64,000 bases of DNA from Jiangella anatolica (GTDB lineage Bacteria > Actinomycetota > Actinomycetes > Jiangellales > Jiangellaceae). This document shows positions 43,223 to 53,100 of the stretch, piece by piece (the stretch's first letter is position 1; every line of letters starts with the position of its first letter). The notes below the pieces were generated by a model. It made no database searches, was not told the origin of the DNA, and saw only the letters and a program-made list of their open reading frames with translations. The position numbers and the translations under genes are program-made. The DNA is taken from positions 147,385 to 211,384 of the forward strand of contig NZ_POTW01000001.1 in the NCBI RefSeq assembly GCF_003236295.1, given 5' to 3'.

Positions 43223-44005
43223 GTGGGCGAGAGCAGCACGGTCCCGGCGCTGCGGCACGGGCTGGCGCTGCTGCGGCAGCTGTCGCGGCTCGGCCAGCCG
43301 GCCCCGGCGTCGGCGCTGGCGGCCGAGCTGGGCCTGCCGCGCTCGACGACGTACCACCTGCTGGCCGAGCTGGAGCGGGCCGGCCTCGTCGTCCATCTGC
43401 CGGAGGAGCAGCGCTACGGGCTCGGCGTCGGCGTGTACGAGCTCGGCGCGGCGTACACGAAGCAGGCGCCGCTGGCCCGGCTGGCCCGGCCGTTGCTGAC
43501 CGGCCTCGTCGACTCCACCGGGCACAGCGCGCACCTGGCCGTCCTGCACGGCCGCGAGGTGCTCTACCTGGTGGAGGAGCGGGCGCGCGGCGGCCCGTCG
43601 CTGGTCACCGACGTGGGGGTGCGGCTGCCGGCGCAGCTGACGGCCAGCGGGCGCGCGCTGCTGGCGGGGCTCCCGGCGGCGCAGGTCCGGGCGCTGTTCC
43701 CCGACGCGTCGGCGTTCGTCCGGCGGCACGGTCTCGGTCCGCGCCGCCCGGCCGACCTGCGCGCCCTGCTCGTCGACGTGCGGCGCCGCGGCTACGCCGT
43801 CGAGGACGGCGAGGTGACGCCCGGCTTCGCGTCGGTCGCGGTGCCGGCGACCGACCACACCGGGCACCCGGTGGCCGCCGTCGCGTCGACGTTCGACCAG
43901 GCCCGCGTCGGGGAGGCCTCCTGGCCGGGGCTGGCCGAGCGGGTCGCGGCCGCCGCCGGCGAGCTGGCCCGGCGGATCGGCGGGGCGCCGCACCCGCGCT
44001 GGTGA
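43223..44005 (+). CDS. IclR-family regulator of histidine utilisation
   Basis: 260 residues from GTG 43223 with AGGAGG five bases upstream. The HTH occupies about residues 8-60 (ALAAELGLPRSTTYHLLAEL). The effector domain follows with DGEVTPGFASVAVPATDH, the conserved IclR signature. It is divergent from hutH, with the palindrome 43194-43213 between them. I infer a hut regulator responding to urocanate or histidine. The stop overlaps the next gene by four bases. Confidence 0.92.
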   Translation: MGESSTVPALRHGLALLRQLSRLGQPAPASALAAELGLPRSTTYHLLAELERAGLVVHLPEEQRYGLGVGVYELGAAYTKQAPLARLARPLLTGLVDSTGHSAHLAVLHGREVLYLVEERARGGPSLVTDVGVRLPAQLTASGRALLAGLPAAQVRALFPDASAFVRRHGLGPRRPADLRALLVDVRRRGYAVEDGEVTPGFASVAVPATDHTGHPVAAVASTFDQARVGEASWPGLAERVAAAAGELARRIGGAPHPRW

Positions 44006-45549
44006 CGCCGGACCGCATGGCGACGACGGCCGCGGGGTACGTGCCGCGCATGTCGTACTGGCTGGACAGCACCGGTGACCCGCCGCTCGCGCCGTCGCCG
44101 CCGGTGGACGCGGATGTGGTGGTGCTGGGCGCGGGGATCGCCGGCATCACGACGGCGTACCTGCTCAAGCAGGCCGGGCTGACGGTGACGCTGATCGAGG
44201 CCGGCGAGCGGCTGGCCGCCGGCGTCACCGGGCACACGACGGCGAAGGTGACCAGCCAGCACGGCGCCATGTACGCGTCGCTGACCAGCAGATTCGGCGC
44301 CGACATCGCGCGTGCGTACGGCGCCGGGCAGCAGCTGGCGATCGACTGGATCGAGACCGAGATCGACGCACTCGGCGCCGACGTGGACTGGTCGCGGCGC
44401 GACTCCTACGCGTTCGCCGAGCGCGCCTCGTCGGTGGAGGGGCTGCGCCGCGAGGCCGAGGCGGCGGCCGCCCTCGGGCTGCCGGCGACGTTCACCACCG
44501 ACACCGGCCTGCCGTTCCCGGTGGCCGGCGCGGTCCGGTTCACCGGCCAGGCGCAGTTCCATCCGCGCCGCTGGCTGCTGGAGCTGGCGATCCGGATCCC
44601 CGGCGACGGCGGCACCGTCGTCACCGGGACCCGGGCGGTCGGTCTGACCGAGGGGGACCCGTGCGTCGTCGAGACCACCGACGGCGCCGTCCGGGCCCGC
44701 CACGTCGTCGTCGCGACGCACTACCCGGTGTTCGACCGCGGCGTCTTCTTCGCCCGGCTGGAGCCGCGCCGCGACCTCGTCGTCGCCGGGTACGCCGATG
44801 CCGCTCCCGACGGGATGTACATCAGCATCGAGGACCGGCACTCCGTCCGCACCACGCCGGCCGGCGACGACCGCACGCTGCTGATCGTCGGCGGCGAGCC
44901 GCACCGCGTCGGCGCCCGGACCAGCGTCGCCGAGCACTACGACGCGTTGCGGACGTGGGCGGCCGAGCGGCTGGGGCTCGCGTCGCCGGACCACCGATGG
45001 CTCGCGCACGACCTCACCAGCGTCGACGGGCTGCCCTACGTCGGCCGGTACCACCCGCGGGCCCGCAACGTGTGGGTGGCGACCGGGTTCGGGCACTGGG
45101 GCATGACCAACGGAACGCTGGCCGGGCTGCTGCTGCGCGACCTCGTCACCGGCGTGGAGAACCCGCTGGCCGGCGTGTTCGACCCGCAGCGCGGCACCGT
45201 CCGGCAGTCGGCGGCGGAGTTCGTCAAGGCCAACTCCTACGTCGCGGCCCGTCTCCTGGGGGACCGCGCCGGGGTGCTGGCCGGCTCGGCAGGGACCGAG
45301 TCGCTGGCGCCGGGCCAGGGCCGCGTGGTCCGCGACGGCGTCCGCGCGGTCGCCGCCTACCGCGACGACGACGGCGCGCTGCACTGCGTCTCGGCCCGCT
45401 GCACCCACCTGGGCTGCCTCGTCGCGTTCAACGACGCCGAGCGGACCTGGGACTGCCCCTGCCACGCGTCCCGCTTCGACACCGACGGGCGGGTGCTGGC
45501 CGGTCCCGCCGTCCGCCCGCTGGCGCGCGTCCCCGCGCCTCCGGCCTGA
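44002..45549 (+). CDS. FAD-dependent oxidoreductase with C-terminal Rieske domain
   Basis: 515 residues if started at GTG 44002 (GTGA overlap); ATG 44050 (MSYWLDST) is a plausible alternative. The N-terminal DAO domain has the dinucleotide motif VVVLGAGIAGITTAYLLKQA. A Rieske 2Fe-2S domain follows near residue 465 with CTHLGC and CPCHASRF. This fusion is common in actinomycetes and proteobacteria but has no settled function; amine or amino acid oxidation is the usual guess. Coupling to the hut regulator may be coincidental. Confidence 0.9.
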   Translation: MTPDRMATTAAGYVPRMSYWLDSTGDPPLAPSPPVDADVVVLGAGIAGITTAYLLKQAGLTVTLIEAGERLAAGVTGHTTAKVTSQHGAMYASLTSRFGADIARAYGAGQQLAIDWIETEIDALGADVDWSRRDSYAFAERASSVEGLRREAEAAAALGLPATFTTDTGLPFPVAGAVRFTGQAQFHPRRWLLELAIRIPGDGGTVVTGTRAVGLTEGDPCVVETTDGAVRARHVVVATHYPVFDRGVFFARLEPRRDLVVAGYADAAPDGMYISIEDRHSVRTTPAGDDRTLLIVGGEPHRVGARTSVAEHYDALRTWAAERLGLASPDHRWLAHDLTSVDGLPYVGRYHPRARNVWVATGFGHWGMTNGTLAGLLLRDLVTGVENPLAGVFDPQRGTVRQSAAEFVKANSYVAARLLGDRAGVLAGSAGTESLAPGQGRVVRDGVRAVAAYRDDDGALHCVSARCTHLGCLVAFNDAERTWDCPCHASRFDTDGRVLAGPAVRPLARVPAPPA

Positions 45550-45552
45550 GCC

Positions 45553-45578
45553 CCCTCAGCGGCGGACGGCGCGACCGG
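45553..45578. repeat. 26-bp direct repeat, left copy
   Basis: An exact 26-base match to 45948-45973, 395 bases apart. The right copy is the last codons and stop of the amidohydrolase gene; this left copy is an orphan duplicate just after the Rieske-oxidoreductase stop. The layout resembles attachment-site or insertion duplications. Confidence 0.75.
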
Positions 45579-45607
45579 CAGCGGTCGGGACTGGCTACCG
45601 TGAAGCC

Positions 45608-45767
45608 ATGAGTGTGCCGGCCTTCAGCGATCCAGACATCGAGGTCAGCACCTCGCCGGCTGACCCGTGAACGTGCCGAGTGGTGGGCACGCTGGTCGGC
45701 GCTGCCCACGGTCGAACGTTCGCGTCCTGCGGCCGAGGTGCTCGCCGAGCTCCGCGACGAGGACTAG
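45608..45767 (+). pseudogene. Possible antitoxin-like gene remnant
   Basis: ATG 45608 opens 20 codons (MSVPAFSDPDIEVSTSPADP) before a TGA. In the next frame LTRERAEWWARWSALPTVER continues to an Arg/Glu-rich tail ending in ELRDED and a TAG at 45765-45767. The tail resembles the toxin-binding C-terminus of small type II antitoxins. One frameshift would join the halves. Nothing toxin-like follows. The assignment is weak. Confidence 0.3.
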
Positions 45768-45860
45768 CTGTGTGGGCCCTCTTAGCCTTCAGCGGCGGTC
45801 GGGGCGTGTCCGTTGCGCACCCAGCCGCGGCAGGTCGTCTTCGCCCCAGCGAGGAGCACG

Positions 45861-45923
45861 TCACCCGCCCGAGGTCCCCACCGGGGACCGAACCGGACCC
45901 GGATACGGTCCCGCGGCGGGTGA
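45861..45923. repeat. 63-bp inverted-repeat element, copy 1
   Basis: Bounded by TCACCCGCC and GGCGGGTGA (perfect 9-bp arms) and containing a strong inner hairpin, GGTCCCC/GGGGACC (45873-45889). A 63-base segment at 55217-55279 has the same length, ends and roughly 60 percent gap-free identity, so this may be a dispersed structured element. A further perfect hairpin, GCACTCG/CGAGTGC, follows at 45927-45943. Confidence 0.45.
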
Positions 45924-45926
45924 GGT

Positions 45927-45943
45927 GCACTCGCAACGAGTGC
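45927..45943. terminator. Hairpin before the amidohydrolase stop
   Basis: GCACTCG-CAA-CGAGTGC, a perfect 7-bp stem with a 3-base loop, lies eight bases beyond the stop of the minus-strand amidohydrolase gene, the expected terminator position. There is no T-run. Confidence 0.4.
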
Positions 45944-45947
45944 AGAA

Positions 45948-45973
45948 CCCTCAGCGGCGGACGGCGCGACCGG
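45948..45973. repeat. 26-bp direct repeat, right copy
   Basis: Matches 45553-45578 exactly. It contains the 3' end of the amidohydrolase gene (GRAVRR and stop). The 395 bases from the start of the left copy to the start of this one appear inserted relative to the neighbouring genes. Confidence 0.75.
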
Positions 45974-47411
45974 GCGCCGCGTCCGGCAGCAGCTCGCCGC
46001 CGGCCACCACCGGCGTCCCGTTGACGATGACGTGCCGGATGCCGGCCGACGGCAGCGCCTCGGCGTAGGTGGCGCGGTCGGTGACGGTGTCAGGGTCGAG
46101 GACGACGACGTCGGCGTCGGCGCCGGGGGACAGGTGGCCCTTGCGCGCCATCGCCGGGACGCTGGCCGCGAGCAGCGCGGCCGGCAGCGTCGTGCACCGC
46201 CGCACCGCCTCCGTCAGGCTCCACGTGCCGGTCTCGCGGACCAGCAGCCGGAACACCTTGGCGAAGCTGCCCACCCCGCGCGGGTGCGCCCGCCCCGGCG
46301 ACCCCGGCCGGCCGGAGTGCCGCAATGGCATCGCGTCGCTGGCGATGACGACGTCGGGCAGGGTCAGCGCGCGGAACAGCAGCCGCCGGTCCGCCGCCGA
46401 GGTCTCGCGCAGGAAGTGGAACACGATCAGCGCCCCGGGCGAGTCCGCCCGCAGCGTGCGCAGCGCGTCCTCCGAAGCGATCGGCTCGCCGGACTCGGCC
46501 AGCTGGATGTCGCCGACCTCGATGCCGAGGCTGGCCAGCCGCTCCGGCGCGAGGAACGGGGCCCCGACGATGGTGCTGCCGCCGCCGTAGGGGTAGGCCT
46601 CGGTGCTGACCGGCAGGCGCTGGTCGCGGGCGGACGAGATCAGCTCGGCGGTCTTGTCGATCAGCCGGCCGGACGTGCTGTTGAGGTGGCACAGGTGCAT
46701 GTGCGCGCCGGTCGTCCCGGCCACGCGAACGACCTCCTCGACGGCGCCGACGGCGTTGTCGTCCGGGCCGGCGGTCATGTGCCGGGCGTGGGTGAACGTG
46801 GGCACGCCCGCGGCCGCGGCCGTCGCGCCGAGCGCCAGGTACTCCTCGGGCGCCGTCGCGGGGGCGTAGCCGAGCAGGATGCCGAGGCCGAGCGCGCCCG
46901 CGTCCAGCTCCGCCTCGAGCGCGGCGACGATCCGCGCCCGGTCGCCGGCGCCGGCCGGACGGCGCCAGTGCGGCAGCTGCTGGGCCAGCGCGAAGTCGTC
47001 GAAGTGGCCGGGACCGTCGCGCCCGTCCAGCACCGCCATCCGCGCCAGCGCCCAGCAGGCGGAGAAGCCGTAGTTGATCGGCCGGCCCTCGTCGTCCACC
47101 CGCCGGTACACCGCGTCGACGCCGACGGCGCCGGACTCCAGCTCCAGCGCCGTCGTCACGCCGTCCAGCGCCTGCAGCCGGGCGCTCTCCAGGTCCATCG
47201 CGTGGCTGTGCAGGTCGACGAAGCCGGGCGCGACCACGCAGCCGGCCGCGTCGACGACGTCGTGGCGGGCGGGCACCGGCGTCCCCGGCACGAGCACCGC
47301 GGCGACCGTGCCGCCGCTCAGGTACAGGTCGGCGAGCCGGTCGACGTCGTTGTGCGGGTCGACCACCCGTCCGCCGCGCACGAGCAGCCCGCCGTCGGGG
47401 AGGTAGGTCAT
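45951..47411 (-). CDS. N-acyl-D-amino-acid deacylase-like amidohydrolase
   Basis: 486 residues, the D-aminoacylase (amidohydrolase 3) layout. The first metal pair is in GFVDLHSHAMD, later ligands in HARHM and CHLNSTSG, and the catalytic aspartate in IASDAMPLRHSG. The C-terminal beta domain ends with ADVVVLDPDTVTDRATYAEA. It would hydrolyse N-acyl-D-amino acids or D-containing peptides in the cytoplasm. The gene faces a PucR regulator and a DadA-like dehydrogenase on the other strand, which together make a D-amino acid catabolic set. Its 3' end is duplicated 395 bases away. Confidence 0.88.
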   Translation of the reverse strand: MTYLPDGGLLVRGGRVVDPHNDVDRLADLYLSGGTVAAVLVPGTPVPARHDVVDAAGCVVAPGFVDLHSHAMDLESARLQALDGVTTALELESGAVGVDAVYRRVDDEGRPINYGFSACWALARMAVLDGRDGPGHFDDFALAQQLPHWRRPAGAGDRARIVAALEAELDAGALGLGILLGYAPATAPEEYLALGATAAAAGVPTFTHARHMTAGPDDNAVGAVEEVVRVAGTTGAHMHLCHLNSTSGRLIDKTAELISSARDQRLPVSTEAYPYGGGSTIVGAPFLAPERLASLGIEVGDIQLAESGEPIASEDALRTLRADSPGALIVFHFLRETSAADRRLLFRALTLPDVVIASDAMPLRHSGRPGSPGRAHPRGVGSFAKVFRLLVRETGTWSLTEAVRRCTTLPAALLAASVPAMARKGHLSPGADADVVVLDPDTVTDRATYAEALPSAGIRHVIVNGTPVVAGGELLPDAAPGRAVRR

Positions 47412-47497
47412 GGGTGCAGTCTCCTATGCCGGATGCCCGCGGCCCGGCAGCGCCCCTCGGTACGCTGCTGCGTGAACCGCGGACGTGAGGGAGCGAG

Positions 47498-48703
47498 TTG
47501 CGAAGTCTCGCCGAGGCACCTGACCTCTTCGCCCTGGCCGGCGCCCTGGCCGACCTGCTCGGCGCCCCGGTGACGATCGAGGACCACGACACCCGCGTGC
47601 TGGCCTACTCCGACGGCCAGCTGTCGGCCGACGAGGTGCGGACGGCGACGATCCTCGGCCGGCAGGTCCCGCCGGAGTACCGCGAGGCGCTGCGCCGGGC
47701 CGGCGTGTACCGGCGCATCGCCACCCAGGACGGCGTCGTCTACGCCGACCTGGCCGACGCCGGGATGAAGCCGCGGGCCGTCGTCGGGATCCGCGCCGGC
47801 GACGAGGTGCTCGGCTCGATCTGGGCGGTCGTCACCGGCGAGCTCACCGGCGCGCAGGAGAAGGACCTGCTCGACGCCGCGCCGATCGTCGCCGAGGTGC
47901 TGCTGCGCACCCGGGCCCGCGACGAGCGGGCCGTTCGCGACCGGGTCGAGCAGGTCGTCGCGCTGCTCGACGGCGGCGCGGACGCCGAGGCCGCGGCCGC
48001 CCGGCTGGGCCTCGCCGGCCCGCTCACCGTCCTCGCCGTGGCGACGACGACGGACGCGACCCGGGTGGACCGGGTCGCCGGAGCGTTGACGCTGCGGCTC
48101 ACCACGTCGGGCGCCCGGCCGGTCTCGGCCGTGCTCGACGGCGTGCTCTACGTGGTGGTGCCCGGCGACTCCGCGGCGGTGCACCGGACGGCGGCGGACT
48201 TCCTGCGCCGCGGCGACGGCGCCCGGCTCGTCGCCGGGGTCGGGCGGACGGTGCCCGGCCCGGCGCAGGCGCACCGGTCCCGGTCCGACGCCGACCACGT
48301 GGTGCGGGTGCTGGTCGCGCGGGGCGCCGCCGGCACGGCGCTGCCGATCGCGGCGGCCTTCGTCGACGTCGTCGCGGCCCGGGTCGCCGACGTCGTCGAG
48401 GCCGAGGATCTCGGCGGCTACGGCCCGCTGCCGGCGCTGGAGCGGTTCGACGCCGAGAAGGGCGCGGAGCTGGTGCGGACGGCGCGCGCCTACCTGGCCC
48501 GCGGCGGCGACGTCAGCGCGGCCGCCGCCGACCTCACCGTCCACCCGAACACGCTGCGCAACCGGCTGCGCAAGGCGCACGAGGCAGCCGGCGTCGACCT
48601 CGACGACGCCGACACGCGGCTGGCGCTGATGCTGCAGCTGAAGGCGGCGGCGCTGGCCGATCGCACCGTCGCGCGAGAGGAACGCTGGCCGCGCCGCCAG
48701 TGA
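47498..48703 (+). CDS. PucR-family transcriptional regulator
   Basis: 401 residues from TTG 47498, preceded by GGGAG a few bases upstream. The N-terminal sensor region (about 1-130) is GAF-like, the middle is the GGDEF-like CdaR region, and the C-terminal PucR HTH reads ARGGDVSAAAADLTVHPNTL followed by RNRLRKAHEAAGVDL. It is divergent from the D-aminoacylase gene (86-base gap) and upstream of the DadA-like gene, so it probably controls both. Confidence 0.92.
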   Translation: MRSLAEAPDLFALAGALADLLGAPVTIEDHDTRVLAYSDGQLSADEVRTATILGRQVPPEYREALRRAGVYRRIATQDGVVYADLADAGMKPRAVVGIRAGDEVLGSIWAVVTGELTGAQEKDLLDAAPIVAEVLLRTRARDERAVRDRVEQVVALLDGGADAEAAAARLGLAGPLTVLAVATTTDATRVDRVAGALTLRLTTSGARPVSAVLDGVLYVVVPGDSAAVHRTAADFLRRGDGARLVAGVGRTVPGPAQAHRSRSDADHVVRVLVARGAAGTALPIAAAFVDVVAARVADVVEAEDLGGYGPLPALERFDAEKGAELVRTARAYLARGGDVSAAAADLTVHPNTLRNRLRKAHEAAGVDLDDADTRLALMLQLKAAALADRTVAREERWPRRQ

Positions 48704-48758
48704 CCCGGCGACCCCTTCCGGTGACGATGGTCACAGGGTCTCACCAGGAGGTTCGCCC

Positions 48759-50000
48759 ATGTCCACGCAGCACGTCGTCGTCGCGGGAGCCGGCATCGTC
48801 GGCCTGTCCACCGCGTGGTTCCTGCAGGAGCGCGGCGTCGAGGTCACGGTCGTCGACCGGGCCGGCGTCGCGGGCGGCTCGTCCTGGGGCAACGCCGGCT
48901 GGCTCGCGCCGGCGCTCACCACGCCGCTGCCGGAGCCGGCCGTTCTGCGGTACGGGCTCAAGGCTGTGCTGAGCCCGTCGTCGCCGGTGTTCGTGCCGCT
49001 GCGGTTCGACGCCGGCCTGATCCGCTTCCTCGCCGGCTTCGCCCGGCACTCGACGGCGCGGCGGTGGCGGCGGTCGATGACGGTCTTCGCCGGGATCGGC
49101 CGCGACGGCCTGGCCGCGTACGAAACGCTGGCCGCGGGCGGCGTCGCAGCCGAGGTGAAAGACGCCGACCCGTTCCTCATCGGGCTCGGGTCGGACCAGG
49201 CGCTGCGCGCGTTCACCGCCGAGCTGCACCACATCGAGGCGGCCGGGGTGGACGTCGCGGCGGACGTGCTCGGCGGCGACGCGGCGCGTGAGCTCGAGCC
49301 GGCCCTCGGCCCGGGTGTCGCGGCGGCGGTGCGGCTGCACGGGCAGCGCTTCATCGACCCGGCCGCGTTCACGCACGCGCTGGCCGACGCCGTCGTCGCC
49401 CGCGGCGGCAAGCTCCTCGAGGGCGCCTCCGCCGACGGCGTGCGCGACCTCGGCGGCGAGGTCGTCGTCCGCGTCGGCGCCGGCGAGCTGCGGGCCGACG
49501 CCGTCGTGCTGGCCACCGGCGCCCGGCTGGGCGAGCTGGCCCGGCCGTTCGGCGTGCGCCGGATCGTCCAGGCCGGCCGTGGCTACAGCTTCAGCGTGCC
49601 GCTGGAGCACGTCCCCGCCGGCCCCGTCTACTTCCCCGACGTCCGGGTGGCCTGCACTCCGCTGCGCGGCCGGCTCCGCGTCGCCGGCACGATGGAGTTC
49701 CGCCGGCCGGACGCGCCGCTGGACCCGCGCCGCGTCGCCGCGATCGTCGCGTCGGCCCGCACCCGGCTGGCCGGCGTGCGCTGGGACGAGCGCACCGACG
49801 AATGGGTCGGGTCGCGCCCCTGCACCAGCGACGGTCTGCCGCTCGTCGGTCCCACCCGCTCGCCCTGCGTCCACGTCGCCGGCGGCCACGGCATGTGGGG
49901 CGTCGCGCTCGGCCCGCTGACCGGCCGGCAGGTGGCCGAGAGCCTGGTGACCGGCGCCCGCCCGGCCGGCCCGTTCGCCGCCTTCGACCCGCTGCGCTGA
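48759..50000 (+). CDS. D-amino acid dehydrogenase-like FAD oxidoreductase (DadA family)
   Basis: 413 residues. The FAD motif VVVAGAGIVGLSTAWFLQER is at the N-terminus, followed by GSSWGNAGWLAPALTTPLPEP (the DadA-type S-x-GNAG motif) and, C-terminally, VHVAGGHGMWGVALGPLTGR, matching the FAD-binding end of DadA. AGGAGG lies upstream of ATG 48759. It oxidises D-amino acids to 2-oxo acids, passing electrons to the respiratory chain, which suits the neighbouring D-aminoacylase. Confidence 0.92.
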   Translation: MSTQHVVVAGAGIVGLSTAWFLQERGVEVTVVDRAGVAGGSSWGNAGWLAPALTTPLPEPAVLRYGLKAVLSPSSPVFVPLRFDAGLIRFLAGFARHSTARRWRRSMTVFAGIGRDGLAAYETLAAGGVAAEVKDADPFLIGLGSDQALRAFTAELHHIEAAGVDVAADVLGGDAARELEPALGPGVAAAVRLHGQRFIDPAAFTHALADAVVARGGKLLEGASADGVRDLGGEVVVRVGAGELRADAVVLATGARLGELARPFGVRRIVQAGRGYSFSVPLEHVPAGPVYFPDVRVACTPLRGRLRVAGTMEFRRPDAPLDPRRVAAIVASARTRLAGVRWDERTDEWVGSRPCTSDGLPLVGPTRSPCVHVAGGHGMWGVALGPLTGRQVAESLVTGARPAGPFAAFDPLR

Positions 50001-50022
50001 CGCCGCGTCTCCGGCCGGAGGA

Positions 50023-50135
50023 CTTGGCACGCCCCCAGCGTCCCGCTTGGCACGCCGTGAGGGACCTGGCGCGCCCGGAATGCCGCGTTTGTGGAGCATC
50101 CCGGCGTGCCAAGGTCGGTGCTCCTGCGTGCCAAG
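50023..50135 (-). repeat. Dispersed inverted-repeat element, copy C
   Basis: Carries CTTGGCACGC at 50023-50032 and 50046-50055 and the complementary GCGTGCCAAG at 50104-50113 and 50126-50135. The core (GGAATGCCGCGTTTGTGG and the bases after it) matches the reverse complement of the two copies at 55056 and 55359, so it is inserted in the opposite orientation. Repeats of the arm are spaced 22-23 bases. It occupies the gap between the DadA-like gene and the SARP gene. Confidence 0.75.
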
Positions 50136-50169
50136 GTCGGTCCCTGAACGACCGTGCGAAAATCGCCGG

Positions 50170-53100
50170 GTGCAGATCGGGATGCTCGGGCCGCTGGAGG
50201 TCCGCGGTGACGACGGCGCACCGGCCGACGTCCCCGGGGCGCGGCTGCGCGGCCTGCTGGTCGCGCTGGCCCGGCAGCCCGGCCGGGTGGTGCCGAAGGC
50301 GGCGCTGATCGACTGGATCTGGGGCGAGAACCCGCCGTCGGACGCGACGAACGCGCTGCACCGGCTGGTCTCCCGGCTACGCAAGCTGCTGCCGGACGGC
50401 GCGATCGAGGGCCACACCGACGGCTACCGGCTGGCCGTCGAGCCCGACGCCGTCGACGCGGTGCGGTTCGAGCGGCTGGCCGCGCAGGCCCGCGGCCTGG
50501 ACGGGCCGCGCCGGGTCCAGCTGCTGCGCGAGGCGCTCGGGCTGTGGCGCGGCGCCGCCCTGCAGGACGTCGGCCTGACCGAGAGCCCGGCGTTCGACGC
50601 GGCCGTCGCCCGGCTCGACGGGTTGCGGCTGGCCGCCACGGAGGACCGGTTCGAGGCCGAGACCGCCCTCGGCCATGGCGCCGAGCTCGTCACCGAACTG
50701 ACCGATCTCGTCGCTGCGCACCCGCTGCGGGAACGGCTGGTCGCCGCGCTGATGCGGGCGCTCGTCGCGGCCGGCCGCGACGCCGACGCGCTGCTGGTCT
50801 ACGAGCGCACCCGCGAGGAGCTCGCCGACACGCTCGGCGCCGACCCGTCGCCGGAGCTGTCGGCGCTGCACGTCGCGCTGCTCAAGGGCGAGGTAGGCCG
50901 CCGCGACGACGACCGCCGGACCAACCTGCGCGCCGAGCTGACCAGCTACATCGGCAAGGACGCCGACGTCGCCGCGGTCCGCGAGCTGGTCGGCACGCGC
51001 CGGCTGACGACGCTGGTCGGGCCGGGCGGGTCGGGCAAGACCCGGCTGGCGACGGAGACCGCGCGGGCGCTGCTCGACGACCTGCCGGACGGGGTCTGGC
51101 TGGTCGAGCTGGCGTCCGTCACCGCTGACGGCGACGTCGCGCAGGCGACGGTGGCCGCGCTCGGCCTGCGCGACCCGCTGCTCGGCGACCAGCCCGACGC
51201 CGAGCCGGCCGACCGCCTCGTCGCCGCGCTGCGCGACCGCGAGGTGCTGCTGGTCCTGGACAACTGCGAGCACGTGATCGAGTCCGCCGCGGCTCTGGCG
51301 CACCGGCTGCTCGGCGAGTGCCCGCGGCTGCGGATCCTGGCCACCAGCCGGGAGTCGCTGGGCATCACGGGCGAGGCCCTGTGGCCGGTCGTGCCGCTGA
51401 CGCTGCCCGACGACGACGCCGAGCCGGCCGCGATCGAGGCGTCGCCGGCGGTCCGGCTGCTGCTGGACCGCGCGAGCGCCGTGCGCACCGACCTCACCGT
51501 CGACGCGGCGTCGCTGGCGACGATGGCCCGCATCTGCCGCGCACTGGACGGCATGCCGCTGGCGATCGAGCTGGCCGCGGCCCGGCTGCGCACCATGACC
51601 CTCGACCAATTGGCCGGGCGGCTCGACCACCGGTTCCGGCTCCTGACCAGCGGCAGCCGGACGGTACTGCCGCGGCACCAGACGCTGCGCGCCGTCGTCG
51701 ACTGGAGCTGGGAGCTGCTCGGCGAGCCGGAGCGGACGGTGCTGCGCCGGCTCTCGGTGTTCACCGGCGGCGCCGGCCTGGACGCGGCGGAGCGGGTCTG
51801 CGCCGGCGACGACGTCCACCCCGAGGACGTGCTGGAGCTGCTCGGCTCGCTGACGGAGAAGTCGCTGCTGGTCGCCGAGGGCGGCGGCGCGCCGCGCTAC
51901 CGGCTGCTCGGCACCATCAAGGAGTACGCGGCGCAGCGCCTGGCCGAGGCGGGGGAGACCGAGTCCGCCCGGCGCGCCCATCTGGCCTGCTTCACCGAGC
52001 TGGTCGAGACGGCCGAGCCGTGGCTGCGCCGGGCCGAGCAGGTGGAGTGGCTGGCCACGCTCGACGCCGAACACGGCAACATCGTCGCCGCGATGCGCGG
52101 GGCGCTGGCCGCCGGCGACGCGGCCGCGGCCATGCGGCTGGCCGCGAGCGCCGGCTGGTACTGGTGGTTCAGCGGCCACAAGGCCGAGGGCGAGGAACTG
52201 GTCGCCGCGGCGGCCGCCATGCCCGGCGAGGTGGACGACGAGACCCGGGCGCTGGTGTACACGTTCGTCGCCGGGTTCCTGACCTCCGGCCGCGAGGACG
52301 CGCAGCGCGCCGAGACCTGGATCCGCGAGGCGCACCGGCTGAGCCCGGACGGCCGGAGCACCCGCACGGTGCTGCGGCTGCTGGCGCCGCTGGAGCGGCT
52401 GCTGCAGGGGCCGGACGGCGCGGTCAGCGCGTGGGAGCCGGTGCTCGACGACGAGGACCCCTGGGTGCGCGCGCTGGCCCGGCTGCAGCGCGGCAAGATG
52501 CGGATCATGCTCGGCGACGGCGGCCGGGACGCCGACGCCGACCTGGAGGAGGCGCTGGCCCAGTTCCGCGCCATCGGCGAGCGGTACGGGACCTCGTTCG
52601 CGCTGACGGAGCTGGCCGACCGTCGCGCCGCCCGGGGCGAGTTCGCCGCCGCCTGCGACCTGCTGGAGGAGGCGGCCACGGTCGTCGCCGAGCTGGGCGC
52701 CGTCGAGGACGTCATCCGGATCCGGTCGCGGCAGGCGCAGCTGTACTGGCTGGCCGGCGACGAGGACGCCAGCGCGGCCGCCGTCGCCGAGGCGCAGCGC
52801 CACGCCGACCGCGTCACCTGGCCGAACGCGCTGGCCGAGCTGGCCCTCGCGCGCGCGGACCTGGCTCGGTGGCGCGGCGACGCCGACGAGGCGCGCCGTC
52901 AGCTCGCCGCCGCGATCGGCCTGCTGCACGACACCGGCGACCAGCCGCACCTCCGCGCGATGGAGCACGACCTGCTCGGCTACCTCGCCGCCGGCGACGA
53001 GGAGGCCCGGGCCCATCGCGCCGCCGCCGTCGAGGCGGCAGCCGTGTCCGGGTACCCCGCGCTGATCGCCGTGGTGCTCGTCGGCGTCGCGGACCTGGCG

